This document shows, one piece after another, positions 17,759-26,222 of a stretch of DNA of 64,000 nt. Source of the stretch: UBA10347 sp905182135 (GTDB taxonomy: Bacteria > Actinomycetota > Acidimicrobiia > Acidimicrobiales > UBA10347); assembly GCA_963925805.1 (NCBI GenBank), contig CAWUSE010000008.1, positions 62,001-126,000 on the forward strand, given 5' to 3'. A program made the translations under genes and the position numbers. The first letter of the stretch is position 1. Each line of letters starts with the position of its first letter. Under the pieces are notes generated by a model. The model was given only the letters and a program-made list of their open reading frames with translations. It was not told the origin of the DNA and made no database searches.

Positions 17759-19285
17759 ATGACCTATACACAAGGCGACATCAGCCAGCAACTCGTCGAC
17801 ACTTCTGTGTGGAGCGATCAAGATCTGGCCGACCATGGCATCCCTGTCTTCGATGTGCCGTTTGTGTCTGTCGGCGGCGGCATCGGATCGTTTTCGATGG
17901 TCGACACCCTGCGCATCGCTGGTGTCACGGTCGACCAAATTCGTGTCGTCTCTGACCTAGAACGCCCTTCACAGACCTACGAGTATTTGGCTGGCAATAG
18001 CCAGATCCGCACGGACCATCGCCTTCGCAGCGATTCGAGCTCGGTCATCGATTGCATTTGGGGTTGGCCCGGTTATGCACTCCGCGAGGCCTGGGGCAAA
18101 AAGACACCGAGCGTTGCTATACAAGTCTTCCTTGAGCCGGTGGCTGCTGATTACTACACCCCAAAGGCCGGTCAGGTCTATGAATCTATCAACCGCGAGG
18201 CAGCGCGAATTTCGTGGAGTCAGATGCTCACCCAAGGGGTCGTGCGCCATGTTCGCCGTCGCAATCATGGTGACTACTTTGTGTTGTTCACTCCCCCGAC
18301 CGGCTCCGCAAGCACCAAACGGATAGCTTTCAGAACTCGTTTCGTACATATGGCCGTTGGTTATCCCGGTGTCCGGTTCTTGGACGACCTCCAGCAGTAT
18401 CGCCAGCAACACAATGACTATCAGCGGGTCGTCAACGCGTATGAACCGCATGATCATGTCTATGCCGAAATGCGCCACCGACCGTGCACCGTGCTCGTCC
18501 GCGGCGCTGGCATTGTCGCCAGCCGCGTGCTGCAACGATTGATCGACGACCGAGACCAGCACGGCGCAGAAACCACAATTGTTCATCTCTTCCGCAACTA
18601 TCCCACGGGGCCCCAGGGCAAGAAGGCAACGTTTCGTCGTCCCGCATCGAAAGGGTGGGTCTATCAGGGGTTCAACTTCCCCAAGGCAGCGTGGGGTGGG
18701 CAGATGCGTGATCATCTCGAATCGCTCGAAGGTAAGGATCGGCGTGATTTCATCGACGCAATCGGCGGCACGAATACCGCACCTCGTAAAGACTGGCGCG
18801 AACAGCTAGACCGGGGCGAGGCTGAAGGTTTCTATCTGCAGGGTCGAGGCCAGGTGCAGTCAGTTGTGCCATCCCCTGATAGCCGCCAGATTCGTACGGT
18901 CGTGGGTGGCGGCAACGGCGTACCAACGACCCAGTACGACGCCGATTTCATCATCGACGCGACTGGCCTCGAAGCAAACATCGAAGAACACCGAGTCGTC
19001 ATGGACCTGTTGCGCCACGGTGGCGCCGGCAAAAATGTCAAGGGGCGCCTCGACGTAGCACGAGACTTCCGCGTCCGTGGCACTGACAACGGCGAAGGGC
19101 GCATCTATGCGTCGGGTTCGATGACCCTAGGCGGCTACTACGCCGGTGTGGACTCCTTCCTGGGGCTGCAATACGCTGCCTTGCGAATCCACGACAACCT
19201 GGTCAGTGCAGGCTTCGGCCGCCGGATTGGGCCTGGCCGCTCCATCTCACAATGGTGGAAATGGGCCAGAAACACCGCTCTATGA
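17759..19285 (+). CDS. Uncharacterised FAD/NAD(P)-binding oxidoreductase-like protein
   Basis: A 508-aa protein whose N-terminus reads VPFVSVGGGIGSFSMVDTLRIAG, a Rossmann GGGIGS dinucleotide fold followed by an acidic strand end. A second nucleotide-binding-like segment TVLVRGAGIVASRVLQRLID lies near residue 245, and FIIDATGLE near 400 resembles the ATG motif of flavoprotein oxidoreductases. Near the end, GRIYASGSMTLGGYYAGVDSFLGLQYAA looks like the FAD-proximal GD-type segment. I do not recognise a named family; the general plan is a two-nucleotide flavoprotein. The membrane protein gene 13 bases downstream is probably in the same operon. Confidence 0.6.
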   Translation: MTYTQGDISQQLVDTSVWSDQDLADHGIPVFDVPFVSVGGGIGSFSMVDTLRIAGVTVDQIRVVSDLERPSQTYEYLAGNSQIRTDHRLRSDSSSVIDCIWGWPGYALREAWGKKTPSVAIQVFLEPVAADYYTPKAGQVYESINREAARISWSQMLTQGVVRHVRRRNHGDYFVLFTPPTGSASTKRIAFRTRFVHMAVGYPGVRFLDDLQQYRQQHNDYQRVVNAYEPHDHVYAEMRHRPCTVLVRGAGIVASRVLQRLIDDRDQHGAETTIVHLFRNYPTGPQGKKATFRRPASKGWVYQGFNFPKAAWGGQMRDHLESLEGKDRRDFIDAIGGTNTAPRKDWREQLDRGEAEGFYLQGRGQVQSVVPSPDSRQIRTVVGGGNGVPTTQYDADFIIDATGLEANIEEHRVVMDLLRHGGAGKNVKGRLDVARDFRVRGTDNGEGRIYASGSMTLGGYYAGVDSFLGLQYAALRIHDNLVSAGFGRRIGPGRSISQWWKWARNTAL

Positions 19286-19298
19286 GAAAGACCGTTCT

Positions 19299-19742
19299 AT
19301 GACCCCAACGCTCTCTGGCCGCATTCAGTCGCGCATCGTTTTGCTGGGTACTGTCGGCATCGTCTGGACGCTTCTAATCGGCCTGGTTGTGCCTCGCCCT
19401 GAAGGGGCAGCCGTGTACAAGGGACTTTTCACCGCACTGCTGATTGTTGCCGTGGTCGGCATTGTCTGGGAACTGATTTACCACGTGCTGCAGCAATACC
19501 GCTGGGAGAAAGACTGGCCGACAGTATTTGGTCTGGTCCTCGCAATTCCCGAAGGCATCGTGGCCTGGGCGCTGCTACAGAACGGCGTGCCGTGGGATGC
19601 CCGCCCCGTGCAGGCCAGCACGTTCTTGACCATGTTCATCACGTTATGGATCCTGATCTGGGCCATTACGAATGGCCCACTCCAGATCCTGTTCCTTCGC
19701 TGGCGCTACCGCGGCGGCCGCTTCATCGGTGGCTGGGGGTAG
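19299..19742 (+). CDS. Four-helix integral membrane protein, unknown function
   Basis: A 147-aa protein with four clear hydrophobic segments (about 12-30, 42-62, 73-93, 108-127) and a basic C-terminal tail FLRWRYRGGRFIGGWG. The ATG at 19299 starts MTPTLSGRIQ; the open frame upstream lies inside the preceding gene. Spacing of 13 bases to the flavoprotein gene suggests a membrane partner, perhaps an electron acceptor or anchor (inference). No heme or metal motif is evident. Confidence 0.7.
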   Translation: MTPTLSGRIQSRIVLLGTVGIVWTLLIGLVVPRPEGAAVYKGLFTALLIVAVVGIVWELIYHVLQQYRWEKDWPTVFGLVLAIPEGIVAWALLQNGVPWDARPVQASTFLTMFITLWILIWAITNGPLQILFLRWRYRGGRFIGGWG

Positions 19743-19749
19743 TGCATCC

Positions 19750-19780
19750 AGCGGTTCAACTCATCTCTCGCCGAACCGCT
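19750..19780 (+). terminator. Candidate hairpin after the flavoprotein/membrane pair
   Basis: An 8-bp perfect stem AGCGGTTC / GAACCGCT with a 15-base loop begins 7 bases after the stop codon. It is followed by GTCTTC rather than a long U tract, so intrinsic termination is only possible. Confidence 0.35.
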
Positions 19781-19852
19781 GTCTTCAAGCCTCCCGGCCC
19801 AGGATCCGAACATGCCACCGATGGATACGACAGGTCAGACCCTGATGCACAT

Positions 19853-20491
19853 TTAGGAAAGTTCGACGATGCCGTTGGGGGTTTCAATGGTGGCAGTGAG
19901 TTGTGCGGGGCCGACAGCGAAATCGATCGCATCGCTGAGCCCAAGACCAGAAATCACCTCTGCCACTCGAGGGTCAGGGTTGCACACCAAAAGCTTCACG
20001 AGTGAACCCATTGCAGGCAGGGACGAAGCCGGACTTAGACCCCCAAGCCAGTCAATGGCGAATGGTAGAGCTCCGTCTAGGCCATGAGCGGTGTCGCCGC
20101 CAGTGGTGAGTTCCCATTCGAGTAGTTCACCATCGGGCTTCCTGCGACTCACCGCAAGCTGAATCCCAGGATTGAAACCAGCACTGCGGACGACACTGGC
20201 GAGATCGTCGAGTGACTCGTCGCCAACGGTATGCACGGCATAGGCGACGAGCTTGGGGCCGTCGAGATCATCGATCCCAAAGCCACGAGGACGCTCCGGG
20301 TTTGGCTGGTTGGAATCAACCCCAATGATCTCAAAATAGGTTCGGTCATCGAACGTGAGCAATGTGTTGTGTGTACCCCGACCCTCGTGAGCCCCACCAA
20401 CGACAGCCATGGCTCCGGTCAGTTCGTGGATGATGCGAGTGCCTTCGGCGACATCGGGGCAGGCGAAGACGATGTGATCCAGTTCGGCCAT
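19853..20491 (-). CDS. Glyoxalase-like (VOC superfamily) protein
   Basis: A 212-aa protein starting MAELDHIVFACPDVAEGTRIIHELTG, the typical glyoxalase-like domain opening, with GGAHEGRGTHNTLLTF, TYFEIIGVD (strand and Glu metal ligand) and a C-terminal hydrophobic repeat NGIVELS. This matches the glyoxalase-like (PF13468-type) group; substrate unknown. The ATG at 20491 is chosen because the upstream extension would run far into the DinB gene. It starts 4 bases after that gene's stop, so they are cotranscribed. Confidence 0.8.
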   Translation of the reverse strand: MAELDHIVFACPDVAEGTRIIHELTGAMAVVGGAHEGRGTHNTLLTFDDRTYFEIIGVDSNQPNPERPRGFGIDDLDGPKLVAYAVHTVGDESLDDLASVVRSAGFNPGIQLAVSRRKPDGELLEWELTTGGDTAHGLDGALPFAIDWLGGLSPASSLPAMGSLVKLLVCNPDPRVAEVISGLGLSDAIDFAVGPAQLTATIETPNGIVELS

Positions 20492-20495
20492 CAGC

Positions 20496-21029
20496 TCAAC
20501 CGTCGATCTGTTGGCGGGCATCCCACAGATGGTGCTCGACCTCGTGCAGCATGTAGCGCGCCAGCGACTCCACAGTGAAGCGTTCTCCATCACTGCGGAT
20601 GCCTTCATTCTGCCATTCATCACCGTTAACACGATCAAGAAGGTCGGCATATTTGCCCGCGGAGGATGCAAGGTCATAGGCAACCTTGGCTGGATCCTGT
20701 TTGGCGTAGTCGCTCTTGACCGCTTCTTCTTCCTGGTCCCAGTCTGTGAACGTCGGCGGCTTGCGCTTTTTCAACATCTGTCGTGTGCGCTCATCAAAGA
20801 GCTTGACCACATCGCTCACGTGGCAGCCGTACTGCAGCGGCGTCCAAATCCGATCGTCACCATCGCGCAAGCGGGACACGGCCGAGCCGCGGCCAAGCGT
20901 TTCCCGCCACGCACCACCGACTCCGCGAATACGCCCACCAAGCTCGTCGCGCTCTAACGCGTCAGCCTGATAGCCGCAGTGGTCGCACGCTCGCTCGAGC
21001 ACCCAAGTCCAATCATCATCAACACCCAT
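20496..21029 (-). CDS. DinB-like (mycothiol-dependent enzyme type) protein
   Basis: A 177-aa protein with a DinB four-helix pattern: an N-terminal helix with WTWVLERACDHCGYQ, a metal-ligand His in QYGCHVSDVV, and HEVEHHLWDARQ at the C-terminus supplying two more histidines. In actinobacteria this fold includes mycothiol-dependent isomerases and transferases. Function is not assigned. It is upstream of the glyoxalase-like gene, a pairing consistent with thiol-linked detoxification (inference). Confidence 0.8.
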   Translation of the reverse strand: MGVDDDWTWVLERACDHCGYQADALERDELGGRIRGVGGAWRETLGRGSAVSRLRDGDDRIWTPLQYGCHVSDVVKLFDERTRQMLKKRKPPTFTDWDQEEEAVKSDYAKQDPAKVAYDLASSAGKYADLLDRVNGDEWQNEGIRSDGERFTVESLARYMLHEVEHHLWDARQQIDG

Positions 21030-21275
21030 AACCTCACCATAGAACGACTACACGAGCAGGACGATTCGCTTAAGGAACTCCCCAAAATCAACCGCCCGAT
21101 TCAATGTCCAGGTTGCCATCCATAACCACCGCAAAGCGATTTCCTCATAGGCCATCGATGCGGTTCTTGTCCTTCCAAGCACCTTCCTTATGACATTGCT
21201 ACCCGGTCACCGAGATGAACTTTGAGGTGGACACGTAGATGCCCAGTTCTATGGGCTCGGTGTCAACGGAGAACT

Positions 21276-21307
21276 AATGGGTTCCCGTGCCAATGGGTTC
21301 CCGTGCC
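21276..21307. repeat. 16-base tandem duplication in a gene-free stretch
   Basis: Two exact copies of AATGGGTTCCCGTGCC lie at 21276-21291 and 21292-21307. The surrounding 21030-21502 holds no ORF I can support on either strand; it appears to be eroded non-coding DNA between the DinB-like and Nudix genes. Confidence 0.85.
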
Positions 21308-21502
21308 AATGGTCTTGTCGCCGCAAGTTTCTCTTTGCCCGAACGGCCGATTGAGTACTGCCCTCCTTAACCGACCTGGACGTCAAATCTTTGGGCCAGC
21401 GTGCTCCAAATTTTCTGCTTGCAAGGCAATGTTTCAAGGCCGCATCGCCCGACTATTACCCACATTTACCGACGCGTCGAGAAGCTGGCATTACGAGAAA
21501 TT

Positions 21503-22018
21503 TCACGACGGGTCGGCCTCGCTCTCGGTGATGTCGATGACGAGTGGATCCACCGATCCGCCGAACTCGAGGACTCGGTCGACCAGGCCGGCAAGGCCTT
21601 CCGGCACGATCTTTTCATTTGAAGCATGGATTTCGGCCGGCGTGAACCAACGCATGTCGACAATGCCCTCACCCCACAAATCGTCTTTTTCCAGCGCCGG
21701 GGCAAGCGGAAAGTCATGGCAAGGGACCAGGCGAATCTCGTCTTGTTGGCCTCCGTAGCCAAGCGCGACACTTGGGCCGCGTTGGGTGCGGCTGCAGACG
21801 ACCGGCCCAATGAATGGGTCAGCTAGCCCAGTCTCTTCTAAGAGCTCTCGTCGCAAGGCGGTCTCGGTGTCTTCGCCTTCTTCGATGCCTCCACCGGGAA
21901 GCACCCAACCGGTCCAACCGCTGTGCTCAATGTGGAGCTTGACCATGAGCACGCGATCAGAATGATCAATCATGAGTGCTCGGACTGCTCGACGCAGCGG
22001 GAGTGGGGGTTCAGTCAT
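21503..22018 (-). CDS. Nudix hydrolase
   Basis: A 171-aa Nudix protein. The Nudix box is clear: GGGIEEGEDTETALRRELLEETG (Gx5Ex7REVxEExGU pattern) near residues 42-64, preceded by GWVLPGG. Start ATG at 22018 (MTEPPLPLRRAVRAL), overlapping the last 8 bases of mftF, so it is translationally coupled to mftF and shares its operon. Substrate is unknown; a role in trimming nucleotide-sugar or nucleotide by-products is only a guess. Confidence 0.85.
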   Translation of the reverse strand: MTEPPLPLRRAVRALMIDHSDRVLMVKLHIEHSGWTGWVLPGGGIEEGEDTETALRRELLEETGLADPFIGPVVCSRTQRGPSVALGYGGQQDEIRLVPCHDFPLAPALEKDDLWGEGIVDMRWFTPAEIHASNEKIVPEGLAGLVDRVLEFGGSVDPLVIDITESEADPS

Positions 22019-23438
22019 CGTGCCTCGCACTGATTCGGATACTTGGCAGCAAAGCAGCAACCGAGCGAGACCCCAAGACGCCCGACCATACCCCGGCGCA
22101 GTAGGAGCCATGATCGATCGCTCGCATTGCAGTGTGAGTGATCGGATCCAGGGCGGGGCGTGCACAAATCCAGTCGACCAAGGCAGGAACGATGAGTGCC
22201 GCAGCGAGTGCCGAGCGAGTGCGGCGAGAAAAAAGTAACAGAGGCCCCCACGAGCGGGTGGCAGCGACGGCCAGTCCGTTCACGGCATACTTGTGAGTCA
22301 TCGCGGTAAGCCGCAGAGCTTCTTCATTCGGTGCATCGACCTTGCCAGTGAGTTTGCGAGCCAAAGGAATCACACCAGCGACTGCTGCTAGCGCCCCAAC
22401 GCTGCGCAAACCTCGTCCACCGAACAGCAGCGCAAGCGTGGTCGTGACGGTCGCGACGGGCAGCTGTAGCGGCGATACCTTGTCGCCGTGGCGAGAAGCC
22501 AGCGATGCGGCCGACGAACCATAAGAGAAACGCTGGCGGGCGAACGCCGCAAGCGACAAACGGTTGCGGTGCTCGACGACCGCTCCAGGTTCATACCGGA
22601 CAAGATGGCCATCGTGGATAATGCGCCACACCATGTCGACATCTTCGCCGTAGCGCATCGCCTCATCGAAGCCGCCGGCTTGTTCGAGTACTTCGGTGCG
22701 CACGGCCAGCATCGCCGATGGCACATAGGAGATTCGTGTCCCGGGGTAGACAATTGCGGCGTCGCCACCCATATCGAGCGGCGAGTTGTGTGATTCGTAC
22801 GCCGCCAGCGGACTGCGACCAGCCCTCGCCCGTACCCGAGGCGCAACAACGGCAACACCCGGATCGTCGAAGTGCCCCAAGATACGCTGGACCGCCCCTG
22901 CACGGGACTCAACGTCGGCGTCCACGAACACGATCACGCTCGGGCGGCGAGTGACGTCCCCGCAGGCCGTCACGCTGCGCCAGCCAGTGTTGCGGGCTGC
23001 GGCTGGACCACGGTTTTGGTCGTGACGCAGGAGTTCGGCTGCATAGCGTTCGCTCACTGCTGCGATCGCAATGCTGTTAGGAGAAGCGTCGTCGACAACG
23101 ATGATCTGTTCGTTAGGATGGTCTCGCCGCAAAGATCTGAGCAGTTCCTCTAGGCCAACAATGTCCTCGAAAACAGGCACCACGAAGGTGACCGTAGGAA
23201 GCGGTTCGACACCCGGTGCCACCGGATGCACCATGCCACCACGAATCAATTGGGTACGCAGCTGCTCAGCTTCTTGCGAGATGGGTCCTGGCTCGCCAGC
23301 AAGCCAACGATCTAGCAGCTCAGCACCGGCGGAAGACAAACGGACCACTCGAAATGGCGAGCCTCCAATAAGTGCGGTACCGTTGGACACGCGTCGGACG
23401 TTGGCGTCAACTTCCAATCGCACCTGTTGCATCGCCAC
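22011..23438 (-). CDS. mftF: Mycofactocin glycosyltransferase MftF
   Basis: Family 2 glycosyltransferase that adds a beta-glucan chain to premycofactocin. The 475-aa protein has an N-terminal binding domain (about 1-75, LEVDANVRRVSNGTALIGG), then the GT-A core with TFVVPVFED, VDDASPN, NRGPAAARN, FVDADVE (DxD-type) and GGFDEAMRYGEDVD (acceptor/catalytic ED motif). Hydrophobic helices follow near 330-400. It is divergent from mftA with only 28 bases between starts, whereas most clusters are collinear. GTG at 23438 or ATG at 23432 could start it. Confidence 0.9.
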   Translation of the reverse strand: MAMQQVRLEVDANVRRVSNGTALIGGSPFRVVRLSSAGAELLDRWLAGEPGPISQEAEQLRTQLIRGGMVHPVAPGVEPLPTVTFVVPVFEDIVGLEELLRSLRRDHPNEQIIVVDDASPNSIAIAAVSERYAAELLRHDQNRGPAAARNTGWRSVTACGDVTRRPSVIVFVDADVESRAGAVQRILGHFDDPGVAVVAPRVRARAGRSPLAAYESHNSPLDMGGDAAIVYPGTRISYVPSAMLAVRTEVLEQAGGFDEAMRYGEDVDMVWRIIHDGHLVRYEPGAVVEHRNRLSLAAFARQRFSYGSSAASLASRHGDKVSPLQLPVATVTTTLALLFGGRGLRSVGALAAVAGVIPLARKLTGKVDAPNEEALRLTAMTHKYAVNGLAVAATRSWGPLLLFSRRTRSALAAALIVPALVDWICARPALDPITHTAMRAIDHGSYCAGVWSGVLGSRSVAALLPSIRISARHDD

Positions 23439-23466
23439 GCACTCACGTTAACCCCGGGGGATTCCC

Positions 23467-23577
23467 ATGGAACCAAAGACCGAACCAGAAGCAACTGCTG
23501 TCGAAGAAGAAACACTCGTCCAAGAAGAACTGCTCGTCGAAGAAATTTCCATCGATGGCATGTGCGGCGTCTACTAG
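23467..23577 (+). CDS. mftA: Mycofactocin precursor peptide MftA
   Basis: A 36-aa ribosomal peptide rich in Glu with the diagnostic C-terminus ISIDGMCGVY. In the known pathway MftC acts on the terminal Val-Tyr, removing the Tyr carboxylate and linking the two side chains; MftE then releases the modified dipeptide. The core residues G-V-Y and the Cys are intact. GGGGG at 23456-23460 serves as ribosome-binding site. mftB begins 6 bases after the stop. It is too short for many automatic gene callers and easy to miss. Confidence 0.93.
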   Translation: MEPKTEPEATAVEEETLVQEELLVEEISIDGMCGVY

Positions 23578-23583
23578 ACGGCC

Positions 23584-23937
23584 ATGACGAGTGGGACCGC
23601 CAGCGCCGATATCGGAGAAAAGTCGACGGCGGACTGCCCTGTCACGTTCGACTCGTCAAGCAAGTGGGAGCGCAGCGCCAAGATTGGGCTTCGATCTGAG
23701 CCCTTCGGCGCTTTGGCGTACCACTTCGATACCCGACGGCTCGTCTTCCTCAAATCCACCACGCTGGTCGACTTAGTCGAAGGTCTGGTTGATCATGAAT
23801 CGGCTGACGCTGCGATCGAAGCGATCGTGGAACCTGCCGATGACCGCAGCCGCCGTGCCCACGTGTTGGCTTTGACCTCACTCGCCGAAGCTGGCGTCAT
23901 CGAACCTGTCACCCCCGCTATCTCATCCGTTGGGTAA
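23584..23937 (+). CDS. mftB: Mycofactocin system peptide chaperone MftB
   Basis: A 117-aa RiPP-recognition-element protein that binds MftA and presents it to MftC. The family signature RSEPFGALAYHFDTRRLVFLKSTTLVDLV is present in the middle, followed by an acidic helix and ALTSLAEAGVIEP. It is preceded closely by mftA and followed after 3 bases by mftC, so the three are cotranscribed. Confidence 0.9.
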   Translation: MTSGTASADIGEKSTADCPVTFDSSSKWERSAKIGLRSEPFGALAYHFDTRRLVFLKSTTLVDLVEGLVDHESADAAIEAIVEPADDRSRRAHVLALTSLAEAGVIEPVTPAISSVG

Positions 23938-23940
23938 CTC

Positions 23941-25113
23941 ATGACCGCGATTCACACTCCCCTGACCCTCACGCCGAAGCCTGTAGCAGTGCCTCCGCTC
24001 GTTGAGCAGCTCAAAGGCGGCCTGGACGCACCGATCTGTTTGACCTGGGAGCTCACCTACGCTTGCAATCTGGCGTGTGTCCATTGCTTGAGTTCATCTG
24101 GCCGCCGTGATCCCAAGGAACTCACGACTGCCGAGGCGCTTGCCGTGGTCGACGAGCTCGCCGACCTGCAGGTGTTCTATGTGAACCTTGGCGGCGGCGA
24201 ACCAATGATCCGCAAGGACTTCCTGGACATTGTTGATCATGCGGTCGGCCGCAACGTCGGCGTCAAGTTCTCGACCAATGGCTATTACATCGATCAGCAA
24301 GCCGCCGAGCGTTTCGCTGCGACCGACCTACTCGATATTCAGATTTCGCTAGATGGGTTCGATGCGGCCACCAACGATGCCGTGCGCGGACCCGGTTCCT
24401 GGGAAGCAGCTCGTCGAGCAATGGACAACCTCGCTGCGGCGAACTTCGGTGAGTTCAAAATTTCAATCGTAGCGACACGCCATAATGTCGCCCAGCTCGA
24501 CGACTACAAGAAGATGGCCGACGAGTACGGCGCACAACTGCGGGTCACCCGGTTACGTCCGTCTGGTCGCGGCGTGGACTCGTACCAGGACTTGCGACTC
24601 ACCCATCCACAACAGCAAGACATCTTCCGCTGGATCATCGATCACCCGGACGTGCTGACCGGTGATTCGTTCTTCCATCTGAACGCACTGGGCACCAACA
24701 CCGGCGAAACGCTGCCTGGCCTGAGCATGTGTGGCGCTGGCCGCATTGTCTGTCTAATCGACCCGATCGGCGATGTCTACGCTTGTCCATTCGTGATCCA
24801 CGACGAATTCATGGCTGGCAATGTGCGCGACGCCGGCGGGTTCGCATCAGTCTGGCGTGAATCTGAGTTGTTCGCTGAACTGCGCCAACCCGGCGCCGCT
24901 GGCGCCTGTGCCTCATGCAATGCCTACGACGCGTGCGGCGGTGGTTGTATGGCAGCCAAGTTCTTCACCGGTATCCCGCTCGATGGCCCTGACCCGGACT
25001 GTGTACTCGGCCATGCCGACGAAGCCGTGGCTGCTGCCAATGCGGCTGGCATCGTCCCGCAACCGTCGCAAGATCACTCTCGCCCAGTCCGCATCGGCGC
25101 CAGGCCTTCCTGA
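23941..25113 (+). CDS. mftC: Mycofactocin radical SAM maturase MftC
   Basis: Radical SAM/SPASM enzyme that decarboxylates and crosslinks the C-terminal Val-Tyr of MftA. The 390-aa protein has the AdoMet cluster motif ACNLACVHC (Cys 42, 46, 49), GGGEPM for AdoMet binding, and a SPASM domain with cysteines in SMCGAGRIVC, VYACPFV, and GACASCNAYDACGGGCM. All clusters look complete, so it should be functional. Starts with ATG three bases after the mftB stop. Confidence 0.95.
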   Translation: MTAIHTPLTLTPKPVAVPPLVEQLKGGLDAPICLTWELTYACNLACVHCLSSSGRRDPKELTTAEALAVVDELADLQVFYVNLGGGEPMIRKDFLDIVDHAVGRNVGVKFSTNGYYIDQQAAERFAATDLLDIQISLDGFDAATNDAVRGPGSWEAARRAMDNLAAANFGEFKISIVATRHNVAQLDDYKKMADEYGAQLRVTRLRPSGRGVDSYQDLRLTHPQQQDIFRWIIDHPDVLTGDSFFHLNALGTNTGETLPGLSMCGAGRIVCLIDPIGDVYACPFVIHDEFMAGNVRDAGGFASVWRESELFAELRQPGAAGACASCNAYDACGGGCMAAKFFTGIPLDGPDPDCVLGHADEAVAAANAAGIVPQPSQDHSRPVRIGARPS

Positions 25114-25276
25114 GCACAGCTCGTGCGGTTGGCGCCTGCAAACCGCACCACGCATGCGAGTTCTACCGCATTCCAAACACCAATGTTATCTAGTCCGCCA
25201 TGGCCGCGGGCAACCGGACAACGGCTTTGGCGACAGACACCTGTTCGGTGCAAGCTGATCATGCAAGACTCAGAGC

Positions 25277-26077
25277 ATGATTGAGATTTCGAAGTTCGGC
25301 GCTCCGCTCGGTGGCCTCGTGCACGGGGTCGACCTCAGATCGCTCGATGATGTTGAGTTCGCCGCGATTCAGGCAGCGTTTGCTGAGCATCTTGTGCTGG
25401 CGTTCCCCGGCCAAGATTTGACAATCGACGAGCAACTGGCGTTCGCTCGCCGGTGGGGTCAACTGCAGAAGCACCCCTATTACCGCGGAGCTGACTATCC
25501 CGAGCTTATGCGGCTCGACAACCAGGGCAAGGCCAAGGATCCGAACGAGCACTGGCATAGCGACATGAGCTACGAGCCAACACCGCCGAAGATCACCATG
25601 CTGTACGCACTGGAAGCACCCGCTATTGGTGGCGACACTGCCTTCGCTAATCAACACGTTGCTTTCAACGAACTTTCAAACAGCCTGCAAGAACAACTGC
25701 GAGCCCTGAACGCCGTCCACACCGCCGAAGGGCTCGCTCGCCTCTACAAGCGCGATCCAGCCGACGCTCCTCAATCAATACACCCGGTGATACGTCGCCA
25801 TGAAGACCGGGGCGACGACGCTCTCTATGTATGTCGTGCCTTCACGACCAAGTTCGAAGGCTGGCGCCCCACCGAGAGCCAAGGCCTGCTGCACTTTCTG
25901 TTCGAACACTCGGCTCGCCCTGACTTTCAAGCCCGACACCAGTGGAACGCTGGTGACTTGGTCATGTGGGACAATCGTTCGGTCCTGCACTACGCCGTGC
26001 ATGACCATGGCGATGACGCCCGCACCATCCATCGCGTCCAGGTCCAAGGCGATACGTCGCTCTCGCTCATTTCATGA
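25277..26077 (+). CDS. TauD/TfdA family Fe(II)/2-oxoglutarate dioxygenase
   Basis: A 266-aa dioxygenase with HWHSDMS (the HxD iron-binding pair), GGDTAFANQHVAFNEL, a distal iron-ligand histidine near VLHYAVHD and Arg in ARTIHRVQVQG for 2-oxoglutarate. Such enzymes act on taurine, alkylsulfates, aryloxyalkanoates and similar substrates; the substrate here is unknown. It lies between mftC and the reversed mftE, 163 bases after mftC, an unusual position. It could be part of the locus or an independent insertion. Confidence 0.88.
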   Translation: MIEISKFGAPLGGLVHGVDLRSLDDVEFAAIQAAFAEHLVLAFPGQDLTIDEQLAFARRWGQLQKHPYYRGADYPELMRLDNQGKAKDPNEHWHSDMSYEPTPPKITMLYALEAPAIGGDTAFANQHVAFNELSNSLQEQLRALNAVHTAEGLARLYKRDPADAPQSIHPVIRRHEDRGDDALYVCRAFTTKFEGWRPTESQGLLHFLFEHSARPDFQARHQWNAGDLVMWDNRSVLHYAVHDHGDDARTIHRVQVQGDTSLSLIS

Positions 26078-26222
26078 CCAAACAAATGGCTACTCGTCGG
26101 CCATCTGTGCGTCGCAACGTGCAGGTCACTGACAGATCGGTTCCAGCAGTCGTCAGCCGATGCCAGACCCTCTATCCGTCTTAGCCAGTAACCAGTTGTG
26201 ATGCGCTGGTTGTACATGCAAC

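Noticed and set aside
22388..22912. 174-aa minus-strand frame within mftF
   Set aside because: Out of frame with mftF and without motifs.
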